A stretch of 23,571 bases of DNA, taken from assembly GCA_963662375.2 (NCBI GenBank), contig CAXXRP010000013.1, forward strand, positions 1-23,571, written 5' to 3'. This document shows positions 1 through 5,512 of this stretch, in pieces. The stretch's first letter is position 1. Every line of letters starts with the position of its first letter. This stretch comes from UBA11612 sp963662375. GTDB lineage: Bacteria > Pseudomonadota > Alphaproteobacteria > Rhodospirillales > Rhodospirillaceae. The notes under the pieces were generated by a model. The model saw only the letters and a list, made by a program, of their open reading frames with translations, was not told the origin of the DNA and did not search any database. The translations under genes were made by a program, and so were the position numbers.

Positions 1-46
1 TGTCTGGGAATTGAAGCTCGCGACCTGAATTCCCTTATCGAAATCC

Positions 47-99
47 GTTTAGTTTATACTTTACACGCGGCGAGCCCGAGTGTAGAGTGACACCTAAAC
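47..99 (+). promoter_or_regulatory. Candidate promoter and operator of the XRE/ImmA cassette
   Basis: The 119 bases before the first gene contain a TATACT hexamer at 55-60 that could be a -10 box. No good -35 hexamer stands at the usual distance. Around it are nested inverted repeats: GTTTAG (47-52) with CTAAAC (94-99), and TACAC (62-66) with GTGTA (80-84). XRE-type repressors usually bind such dyads upstream of their own gene, so autoregulation is likely, but this is inference. The ribosome binding site is GGGAG near 104-108, ahead of the ATG at 120. Confidence 0.35.
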
Positions 100-119
100 A
101 TATGAGGGAGATTTGAATC

Positions 120-476
120 ATGACCAGTGGGAGGAATGTCAAGTTCGGCGCGTATGTGCGCCAGGAACGCGAGAAAAGGGAAATCGGCCTGCGCGAGATG
201 GCAAAGAAAATCGGCGTCAGTCCAACATATCTCTCGAAAGTCGAGCGGGATGAGTTTCCGCCGGCGGCCGAGGACAAGGTGCGTAAGATCGCTGAAATCT
301 TCGACATCGATGTCGATGAATTGTTGGCTCTTGCGGGCAAGGTATCTTCGGACCTAACCGAGATTATCAGGGAGCATCCCCGCGAATTAGCGGCGCTTCT
401 GAGAACGACAAGGGGCATGACGGCGGATGATGTGGTGCGTCTGGCTCACGAGGCCGAGAAGCCGAAGGAAGAATAG
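120..476 (+). CDS. XRE-family helix-turn-helix transcriptional regulator
   Basis: A 118-residue protein with an N-terminal XRE/Cro-type helix-turn-helix domain at about residues 9-66. The recognition segment is visible as LREMAKKIGVSPTYLSKVER, followed by the DVDELLALAGK helix typical of this fold. The C-terminal third is charged and ends in a Lys/Glu tail. The start is the ATG at 120, with GGGAG a few bases upstream. The metallopeptidase gene follows 42 bp downstream on the same strand, and an XRE repressor next to an ImmA/IrrE-type peptidase is a recurrent pair. In ImmR/ImmA of ICEBs1 and in DdrO/IrrE, the peptidase cuts the repressor to release its targets. The same relation is likely here but is inferred from gene order only. 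Confidence 0.85.
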   Translation: MTSGRNVKFGAYVRQEREKREIGLREMAKKIGVSPTYLSKVERDEFPPAAEDKVRKIAEIFDIDVDELLALAGKVSSDLTEIIREHPRELAALLRTTRGMTADDVVRLAHEAEKPKEE

Positions 477-518
477 CGACCGGACCGAACGACCGATGCA
501 GATGAGGATGACAGATTG

Positions 519-1313
519 ATGGCGAAGTTTGTTCCATATCTGGCCGAAGAGGCCATCGAACGCAACGCGGAGGCGCTGCTCACAGAGTTTGCCCATGCGC
601 GCGATGTCGTCATCGAACCGCCGATTCCCATCGAAGACATCATGGAGAAGTACCTCAAGCTCGGCATTGAGTTCGACGATACCCATCGTCTGTTCGGAAT
701 TCCCCGCACCGACCTCAGTCAAGGCCCGGACATCCTGGGCGCGATATTTTTCGATGAAAAGCGGGTTGTTGTTGACGAAAGTCTCGACCCCGAAGAGTAC
801 CCGAACAAGGAAGGCCGTTATCGCTTCACCCTAGCACATGAAGGAGGCGGTCACTGGCGGCTTCACCGTTCGCTTTATGCCAGGGACCCTGCGCAGGCAG
901 CCCAATTCGGCGGGTCATCCGTCCCATACGTCATCTACCGGTCAAGTCAGGCAAAGGAGCGGGTCGAATGGCAGGCAAATTTCTATGCGTCCTGCCTCCT
1001 GATGCCTAGGAATTTGGTTTTCCAGGCGTGGAAACGGGAGTTTGGCGACCTTGAACCCAGGGAATTGATTGAAATTAGCGGAGGACCGGAGGATTACGAC
1101 CGGGAAATCGAAGAGATCGATCCTGAAGTCAAGCAATTGCTGCGGGAGAAGATGTCGAGCCTTCGTGATCCAGCAGAGATGCTCTCCGAGGAAATTGTGC
1201 GACCCTTAGCTGAGCAGTTTGGGGTTTCGCCCATCGCCATGCGCATCCGGTTGGAAAAGCTGGGCCTGCTGATACGCGAGGTTCCACTCCGGCGGATTCT
1301 CGCCGGTGGATAA
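519..1313 (+). CDS. ImmA/IrrE-type metallo-endopeptidase with altered zinc motif
   Basis: A 264-residue protein. The ATG at 519 is preferred over the adjacent TTG at 516 because GAGGA (504-508) lies 10 bases upstream. Residues about 100-165 match the ImmA/IrrE (DUF955) core: the run FTLAHE, a downstream LHR, and the third-ligand helix ERVEWQANFYASCLLMP (Glu150). The metal motif is H107-E-G-G-G-H112, with one residue more than the usual HExxH. The flanking residues are intact, so this may be a subfamily trait rather than damage. The C-terminal part (about 225-255, PLAEQFGVSPIAMRIRLEKL) looks like a small winged-helix segment. The likely role is cleavage of the upstream XRE repressor in response to a signal; the substrate is inferred. 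Confidence 0.82.
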   Translation: MAKFVPYLAEEAIERNAEALLTEFAHARDVVIEPPIPIEDIMEKYLKLGIEFDDTHRLFGIPRTDLSQGPDILGAIFFDEKRVVVDESLDPEEYPNKEGRYRFTLAHEGGGHWRLHRSLYARDPAQAAQFGGSSVPYVIYRSSQAKERVEWQANFYASCLLMPRNLVFQAWKREFGDLEPRELIEISGGPEDYDREIEEIDPEVKQLLREKMSSLRDPAEMLSEEIVRPLAEQFGVSPIAMRIRLEKLGLLIREVPLRRILAGG

Positions 1314-1338
1314 GCCCCTTTTTTGAGGAGTGTGTAAA

Positions 1339-1395
1339 GTGACAACTGGACAAGAAACAACCAGGGCGGGGCCCGCGAAGGCGTTGTCACATTAA
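1339..1395 (+). pseudogene. 5' stub of a third cassette gene, cut by the IS6 element
   Basis: A GTG at 1339 lies 26 bp after the peptidase stop, with GAGGAG at 1325-1330 and an 8-base spacing, which is a good ribosome binding site. The frame gives 14 codons (VTTGQETTRAGPAK). It then crosses the left inverted repeat of the IS6 element at 1380 and stops at 1393-1395 inside it. I read this as the start of a gene that once followed the XRE/peptidase pair in the same operon, with the rest removed by the element. Too little remains to identify it, and a chance GTG cannot be excluded. Confidence 0.4.
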
Positions 1396-2183
1396 CAGGG
1401 TGGCCAGCTGCTGATGGCGCAGTAGTGTCGCTGGATGCAGAAAATCTCCTATGCCCGATACCGCTTTCCACCCGCGATCATTCAGCACGCTGTCTGGCTG
1501 TATTACCGGTTTCCCCTCAGCTACCGAGATGTTGAGGATCTGCTCGCTGAACGTGGTATTGATGTTTCTTACGAAACGGTCCGGCGCTGGGCACTGAAGT
1601 TCGGGCAAGCCTATGCCCGGAGACTGAGGACAACGCGCCCTCGACCAGATGTCCGGTGGCACCTTGATGAGGTGTTCGTTTCCATCGCCAGCAAGCGGAT
1701 GTATCTATGGCGCGCTGTCGATAGTGAAGGCGAAGTGCTGGATATCCTGGTTCAGTCACGCAGAAACAAGAAGGCAGCGCTCAAGGTGATACGCAAACTG
1801 TTGAAAAAGCAAGGCTTTGTCCCAGATACCTTCATCACAGACAAACTGCCATCTTATGGTGCTGCTCTGAAGGATTTGGGCCTTATCAGGCACCATGATT
1901 TTGGTGGCAGGAAGAACAACCGAGCCGAGAATTCTCACTTACCAGTCCGACAGAGGGAACGACGAATGCAGCGTTTCAAATCGGCTCGATCAGCGCAGCG
2001 GTTTCTCTCTACCCACGCCACCGTCTACAACACCTTCAACGTCCAACGCCATCTGATATCCCGAAAGACATTACGCCAGTTTCGCAACCACGCAATGGGC
2101 CTGTGGCAAACCGCCACCGCTGCTGCTTGAGCTTGAGTTCTATGCCAATTCGCAGCACGACCGTTCAATAACGTGACAATGCC
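1380..2183 (+). mobile_element. IS6-family insertion sequence (804 bp)
   Basis: The element is bounded by inverted repeats. The left end at 1380-1394 reads GGCGTTGTCACATTA, and the complement of the right end at 2169-2183 reads GGCATTGTCACGTTA: 13 of 15 bases match. It contains one intact transposase gene. IS6 elements normally leave an 8-bp direct repeat, but the flanks here (1372-1379 CCCGCGAA and 2184-2191 CTCACCGC) differ. IS6 transposition is replicative and makes adjacent deletions, so the missing duplication together with a broken gene on each side suggests such a deletion. Confidence 0.85.
1435..2130 (+). CDS. IS6-family DDE transposase
   Basis: A full-length 231-residue transposase that opens with the family signature RFPPAIIQHAVWLYYRFPLS. 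A helix-turn-helix region lies at about 28-52 (YRDVEDLLAERGIDVSYETV). The apparent catalytic acids are Asp78 (WHLDEVFV), Asp136 (ITDKLPSY) and Glu165 (NNRAENSHLP), followed by RQRERRMQRFKS. It catalyses replicative cointegrate formation. The ATG at 1435 gives the family's usual N-terminus, though no strong ribosome binding site precedes it. No frameshift or stop is present, so the element is probably still active. Confidence 0.93.
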   Translation: MQKISYARYRFPPAIIQHAVWLYYRFPLSYRDVEDLLAERGIDVSYETVRRWALKFGQAYARRLRTTRPRPDVRWHLDEVFVSIASKRMYLWRAVDSEGEVLDILVQSRRNKKAALKVIRKLLKKQGFVPDTFITDKLPSYGAALKDLGLIRHHDFGGRKNNRAENSHLPVRQRERRMQRFKSARSAQRFLSTHATVYNTFNVQRHLISRKTLRQFRNHAMGLWQTATAAA

Positions 2184-2464
2184 CTCACCGCAGATGGCAA
2201 CGCCACTCGTGCGCCGCCGCCAATAATCATCGCCCAGCCGAACAAAGTGATTATGATCGGCCAATCCGTGATCCAGATATTGTGCTTATTCACGATAGCC
2301 AGACCGCCAACCATCACCAAGACTCCAGTGACGTAGATCAAGACACGGCTCTTTAGAAATTCACGAGCAACTTCGTGAAGATCCCTGGCGGACGTCAACA
2401 TGGGGATGGCCGCCACCAACAGGACCGGGCCCAGCAGTTTGGCGATCCAAATCGATGTTGCCAA
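2184..2464 (-). pseudogene. 3'-truncated gene for a small inner-membrane protein
   Basis: Read on the minus strand from a TTG at 2464 with an excellent AGGAG ribosome binding site (complement of about 2467-2477). About 93 codons lie before the IS6 right end at 2183, and the last six residues plus the stop come from the element. The protein has three hydrophobic segments at about residues 6-22, 41-59 and 67-85, and contains NHKNIW-like polar joints (VNKHNIWITDW). It resembles a family of conserved hypothetical membrane proteins of roughly 120-130 residues known to me only by pattern, so the last part is probably missing. Its function is unknown. Confidence 0.5.
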
Positions 2465-2546
2465 CGTACCTCTCCTCTGGTTTTACCATCGACCCCAACG
2501 AGTCGAATTACGCTACGGCAATTCAAATAGTAAAGCAGGACAATTA

Positions 2547-2571
2547 TGGCGTCCCCACGGGGATTCGAACC
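2547..2571 (-). other. tRNA 3'-end-like fragment (possible attachment-site scar)
   Basis: On the minus strand this stretch reads GGTTCGAATCC, then CCGTGGGGACG, then CCA. That is the canonical T-loop, the 3' half of an acceptor stem and a CCA end. No matching 5' acceptor strand (GTCCCCA or similar) occurs within 100 bases upstream on that strand, and the T-stem pairs poorly (CTTGG against CCCCG), so this is not a working tRNA gene. Integrating elements often leave or duplicate the 3' end of a tRNA as an att site. The block is close to the 3' end of E. coli-type tRNA-Glu, but I cannot assign the isotype. Confidence 0.35.
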
Positions 2572-2575
2572 AAGG

Positions 2576-2640
2576 TTAGGCCGTTCCTAATGAAACTCAC
2601 TGGATGCTTCCATGTTGTCCATGCGTTACCCACGGCCCTA
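2576..2640. other. Overlapping hairpin sequences next to the tRNA-like fragment
   Basis: TAGGCCGT (2577-2584) can pair with ACGGCCCTA (2632-2640) with one bulged C, closing a fold of about 60 bases. The same left arm can instead form a local hairpin, TTAGG (2576-2580) with CCTAA (2586-2590). The two folds exclude each other. No gene covers this stretch, and beyond it the sequence is almost pure A/T up to the IS1595 insertion point. I do not recognise a known RNA family. Confidence 0.25.
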
Positions 2641-2666
2641 TAATAAATATTAACCTATTGATATAT

Positions 2667-2674
2667 TAAATTAT
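2667..2674. repeat. Left copy of the 8-bp target duplication of the IS1595 element
   Basis: TAAATTAT directly before the left inverted repeat. An identical copy stands at 4694-4701 directly after the right inverted repeat. Eight bases and an A/T-rich target fit the IS1595 family. Confidence 0.92.
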
Positions 2675-2697
2675 GGGGATTATATCCCAACGTTGAC
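2675..2697 (+). repeat. Left terminal inverted repeat of the IS1595 element
   Basis: Begins GGGGATTATATCCCAACG and ends GTTGAC. It matches the complement of 4671-4693 at 22 of 23 positions. It also contains an internal GGGATTATATCCC-like near-palindrome. Confidence 0.92.
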
Positions 2698-2727
2698 TTT
2701 CATGGAATGTGCGCATAGCATGGCTGG

Positions 2728-3258
2728 ATGGATTGGAAGGAAAAGGCTGGGAACGGTCCAGCCGCCATTGTCACGGGTGGTATTTCTCTGCTTTGGCTCG
2801 TGGAGCGCATTATCGGCCTCGCTGGCATCCCAGACGACTTTGCGACTTGGCTGCGAGCAATGAACCTGATCCCCACACCATTGGCAATGTTTGCGCTGGG
2901 TGCCTTTACCTTGTTCCTTTGGGCGCGATGGAGTGCTTCATATGGCGGTCGGTTAAGCCCCAAACAGAATAGAATAATTGGAGAACTGGCCGCTTACGCG
3001 GGCGGCAATATAGGCATCACCGCCGAACGGTGTGCGAAGATATGGACGGCCAATCCGCGCAAGTTGTCCGCCATAGCAGATCAGGTCCAGAGAAACATCA
3101 AATCAGGCGTCCTAGAAGCCGAGCCGTATCCTGGGATTGAATATGGTGTGATATCCATTCGCAATTTCACGGAATTTCTCATCAACAAAAGCGTGCTAGA
3201 CAGGTCTAGCGTCCTGAAGCACGCCCCACATATCTTTCAAGACTTGGAAAATGACTGA
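2728..3258 (+). CDS. Passenger membrane protein of unknown function
   Basis: A 176-residue protein inside the IS1595 element. It has two hydrophobic segments, at about residues 11-33 and 50-68. A soluble region of about 105 residues follows, rich in basic and polar residues and without cysteines beyond Cys102. I do not recognise the family. The ATG at 2728 has no clear ribosome binding site. Its stop overlaps the next frame by eight bases (ATGACTGA at 3251-3258), so the two are probably translationally coupled. It faces the transposase. As an IS passenger it could aid the element or the host, but nothing in the sequence shows which. Confidence 0.6.
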   Translation: MDWKEKAGNGPAAIVTGGISLLWLVERIIGLAGIPDDFATWLRAMNLIPTPLAMFALGAFTLFLWARWSASYGGRLSPKQNRIIGELAAYAGGNIGITAERCAKIWTANPRKLSAIADQVQRNIKSGVLEAEPYPGIEYGVISIRNFTEFLINKSVLDRSSVLKHAPHIFQDLEND

Positions 3259-3508
3259 GCCTAATTGGCAAAACCGGACACTCTGGACCGCCGATAACCT
3301 GGACGTAATGCGCGGCATGAATAGTGCGACCGTCGATCTGATCTACCTCGACACACTATTCAATTCAAAGCGTGATTATTCCGCACCGCTTGGGGACACA
3401 AAATCTACCGCAGCCTTCAAGGACACTTGGAGCCTGGATGATGTCAAGCTGGAATGGGTTGAAGACATTGAGACGGACAACACTGCCAGTTGGCGCGCGA
3501 TGTCCTAA
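3251..3508 (+). pseudogene. Truncated site-specific DNA methyltransferase (N-terminal remnant)
   Basis: The 85 residues match the N-terminus of the DNA methyltransferases carried by related elements: WQNRTLWTADNLDVMRGM, then VDLIYLD, then NSKRDYSAPLGD. Such enzymes have several hundred residues and carry a DPPF/DPPY catalytic motif after LIYLD. Here that site reads DTLF, so both prolines are lost, and the frame ends at WRAMS before the S-adenosylmethionine-binding part. It is therefore inactive as a methyltransferase. It overlaps the membrane-protein gene by eight bases. Only 45 bp separate it from the next small frame, so an internal deletion probably joined them. Confidence 0.72.
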
Positions 3509-3553
3509 TGGCGATATTTGCCATACTGAGCTTACTGATAACAGGAGATAGAT

Positions 3554-3754
3554 ATGCCCTACAGACCCAAGCTAGACCCGAAAGTGGACTTGAAGGGCGC
3601 GACACCTGAGAAGTTGGCCCGCGCCCTGTTTCGTCCTATCGAGCCTTTACCGGGAGGCGTTGGAGAGTCCGTTGCTGGCGATCAAGTCACGGTAGAGAAG
3701 CCTCCGGCCGACAAGGCGGGCAACCGTGTCACGCATCTGAACAAGCGTGTCTGA
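3554..3754 (+). CDS. Small hypothetical passenger protein
   Basis: A 66-residue protein with a good ribosome binding site (AGGAGA about 8 bases before the ATG). Its N-terminal half (RPKLDPKVDLKGATPEKLAR) has the look of a small conserved protein often found beside IS passengers. From about residue 32 the frame runs antisense over the last 108 bases of the transposase gene. The second half may therefore be only read-through on a shortened gene. Function unknown. Confidence 0.45.
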   Translation: MPYRPKLDPKVDLKGATPEKLARALFRPIEPLPGGVGESVAGDQVTVEKPPADKAGNRVTHLNKRV

Positions 3755-4621
3755 GTCGCGCACGTTATGCTTGCCGGCAAACTCTTGAACGTACCGATTG
3801 AGTTGTTTAGGGCTGATCTTATGGAACGTTCCCTTATGCGCTCTCTTGAGCATCGACCAGAAGCTTTCAATGCCGTTGGTGTGGGCCATGCCGCGCACGT
3901 ATTCGCCGACCGAGTGCAGAACCGCCTCATGCTCACGGTCCATGCCTTGATAGGCCGTTGCGCCATCGGTAAACACCTTGGCATCTTCTGCCGTGTTGTC
4001 CTCGACAAAATCCTGAAGCGTGTCGGCATCCGTGGACTTGACCACCTTGGCTACGACTTCATTACTGTCCCGGTCCTTAATGCCGACAACGGCGGTTTTG
4101 CCAGCCACGCCCCGGCCCGTGTTCTTGAGGGCCTTGCGCTTGGCCGCACTCATGTTGCGGCGCTTGCCCGAAACGTAGGTTTCATCCACCTCGACAGGGC
4201 CGTCAAACGGCTCATCGGTGTCTTCACCCGCCCACGCCTCACGAATGCGGTGGAGCATGAACCATGCTGCCTTCTGGGTGATTTTGAGGTCCCGATGCAG
4301 TTGCATGCTGGAAACCGATTTAAGGCTGGTCAGGCAGAGATAAATCCCAATCGCCCACTTATGCAAGGGGATTTTGGAGTTGGCCATCGGGGTGCTGGTG
4401 CGAACGCTGAAATAAGACCGGCAATCGTTGCAGAAATACGGCATATAACGGTGTTTCGCATGGCTGGTCTTGAAGCTACCGCACTTGGAGCAATGCCGCT
4501 CACCGCCCCAGATCGTGTCTTCAAACCACTTGGTAGCCGCTTCCTTAGTCGGGAACATCTCCATCAATTCGATGATCGACATTCCCTTACGGTGCGATTT
4601 TCCAGGGGCTTTCTTAATCAT
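3647..4621 (-). CDS. IS1595-family transposase
   Basis: A 324-residue transposase. The ATG at 4621 is preferred over one 18 bases upstream at 4639 because AAGGAAGGA lies just before it. Residues 44-67 hold a zinc ribbon (CSKC and CNDC, Cys44/47/64/67), followed by the IS1595 DDE-type nuclease. The acidic residues are Asp146 (VEVDETYVSGK) and Asp219 (VFTDGATAY), then HTNGIESFWSMLKR with Asn249 or Glu252 as the third position, as is usual in this family. No stop or frame change interrupts it, so it should be functional. Transcription runs from the right end, and the start lies about 50 bp inside the right inverted repeat. Confidence 0.94.
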   Translation of the reverse strand: MIKKAPGKSHRKGMSIIELMEMFPTKEAATKWFEDTIWGGERHCSKCGSFKTSHAKHRYMPYFCNDCRSYFSVRTSTPMANSKIPLHKWAIGIYLCLTSLKSVSSMQLHRDLKITQKAAWFMLHRIREAWAGEDTDEPFDGPVEVDETYVSGKRRNMSAAKRKALKNTGRGVAGKTAVVGIKDRDSNEVVAKVVKSTDADTLQDFVEDNTAEDAKVFTDGATAYQGMDREHEAVLHSVGEYVRGMAHTNGIESFWSMLKRAHKGTFHKISPKQLNRYVQEFAGKHNVRDSDTLVQMRDTVARLVGRRLLYRDLIASNGLSNASR

Positions 4622-4670
4622 TTTCTTCCTTCCTTTCATGCTAATGAGATTAGCAGATCAGAAGGGGTTT

Positions 4671-4693
4671 GTCAACGTTGGGATATAATACCC
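4671..4693 (-). repeat. Right terminal inverted repeat of the IS1595 element
   Basis: Its complement begins GGGTATTATATCCCAACG and ends GTTGAC, matching 2675-2697 at 22 of 23 positions. Confidence 0.92.
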
Positions 4694-4701
4694 TAAATTA
4701 T
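4694..4701. repeat. Right copy of the 8-bp target duplication
   Basis: TAAATTAT, identical to 2667-2674. Removing 2675-4701 restores the presumed original sequence, in which the A/T-rich stretch joined directly to the region downstream of lolD. Confidence 0.92.
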
Positions 4702-4828
4702 TTATGGCCTTGCTAGACTGTTCCTGGAACATGCGGTGCAGGGTCCAAAACGCTGGGCCGGTGCGGGAGTATCGCGGTCCCGATTCATAACCCTTAAAAG
4801 ATAGCTGGCATTGATAGCCGCCAACAGT

Positions 4829-5512
4829 TCACGCGACCGCCAGAATACCGTGATCAAGACCGACGGTGCGGTCCATGCGCTGTGCCAGCGCCGCATTATG
4901 CGTGGCGATGAGCGCGGCAAGTCCGTGCTCCTTGCTCAACCGCATGAGCTGCGCGAACACACCGTCCGCCGTGTCGGGGTCGAGGTTGCCTGTGGGCTCA
5001 TCAGCAAGCAAAACGGATGGTCCGTTGGCCAGAGCGCGGGCAAAAGCTACCCGCTGCTGCTCGCCACCGGACAATTGTCCTGGCCTGTGTTCAGCGCGGG
5101 CCTCTAATCCGAGCGACGTAAGCAAAAAAAGCGCATGTGACCGTGCATTTTTGCGGCTTTTACCGGCGATCATTTGCGGGATAACCACATTCTCGACCGC
5201 GGAAAACTCCGGCAACAAGTGGTGAAACTGATAGACAAACCCTAGCTTTTCGCGCCGCAAAGCCGTGCGCCGTTCGTCGCCAAGACTGCTGCACGCCTCG
5301 CCGTTGATGCGTACTTCGCCCGCATCGGGTTTCTCGAGAAGCCCGGCAATATGCAAAAGGGTCGATTTCCCGGCCCCCGACGGGCCGACCAGGGCGACAA
5401 CTTCGCCTTTCGCCACGCTTAAATTGACACCGCGAAGAAGGTGCAGCTCAGCAGTACCTTGATTGAACGTACGGTGGATTCCGTCGAGCTGGAACGTCGG
5501 GCCTTCACTCAT
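4829..5512 (-). CDS. lolD: Lipoprotein-releasing system ATP-binding protein LolD
   Basis: A 227-residue ABC ATPase that powers extraction of outer-membrane lipoproteins from the inner membrane for transfer to the LolA carrier. Visible motifs are Walker A GPSGAGKST (residues 43-51), the Q-loop region VYQFHHLLPEFSAVENV typical of LolD, signature LSGGEQQR, Walker B VLLADEPTGNLD and H-loop IATHN. The start is the ATG at 5512, which overlaps the permease stop as ATGAGTGA. A longer frame upstream runs inside the permease gene and is not used. It is the last core gene here. In many alphaproteobacteria dnaE follows; here accessory DNA follows instead. Confidence 0.95.
   Translation of the reverse strand: MSEGPTFQLDGIHRTFNQGTAELHLLRGVNLSVAKGEVVALVGPSGAGKSTLLHIAGLLEKPDAGEVRINGEACSSLGDERRTALRREKLGFVYQFHHLLPEFSAVENVVIPQMIAGKSRKNARSHALFLLTSLGLEARAEHRPGQLSGGEQQRVAFARALANGPSVLLADEPTGNLDPDTADGVFAQLMRLSKEHGLAALIATHNAALAQRMDRTVGLDHGILAVA

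Larger units (their letters stand above)
2675..4693 (-). mobile_element. IS1595-family element with passenger genes (2,019 bp)
   Basis: The ends are 23-bp inverted repeats at 2675-2697 and 4671-4693, identical except at the fourth base (GGGG versus GGGT), with an exact TAAATTAT duplication outside. The transposase lies at the right on the minus strand. Three plus-strand reading frames fill the left half: a membrane protein, a methyltransferase remnant and a small protein. Passenger genes, including methyltransferases, are known in subgroups of the IS1595 family. The exact duplication and nearly identical ends indicate a fairly recent, simple insertion. I cannot assign the subgroup without a database. 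Confidence 0.93.

Noticed and set aside
2547..2640. Possible complete class II tRNA on the minus strand, taking TTAGG/CCTAA as a variable arm
   Set aside because: There is no 5' acceptor strand to pair with TGGGGAC, the T-stem has mismatches, and no proper anticodon loop could be placed.
3767..4696. Long open frame on the plus strand opposite the IS1595 transposase
   Set aside because: It is the antisense shadow of the transposase. It has no start signal or domain, and its length follows from the codon bias of the real gene.
1..4701. CRISPR array or toxin-antitoxin pair in the accessory region
   Set aside because: There are no regularly spaced repeats. The XRE gene is paired with a metallopeptidase rather than a recognisable toxin, and the third gene is too short to judge.
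4719..4731. Perfect dyad TGTTCC-T-GGAACA downstream of lolD, resembling a LexA-type operator
   Set aside because: It fits neither the alphaproteobacterial GTTC-N7-GTTC nor the enterobacterial CTGT-N8-ACAG pattern, and no gene starts near it.
4702..4785. A 28-codon minus-strand frame starting MNRDRDTPAP downstream of lolD
   Set aside because: It is short, has no ribosome binding site and no family resemblance; three cysteine/serine-rich codon groups look like chance.
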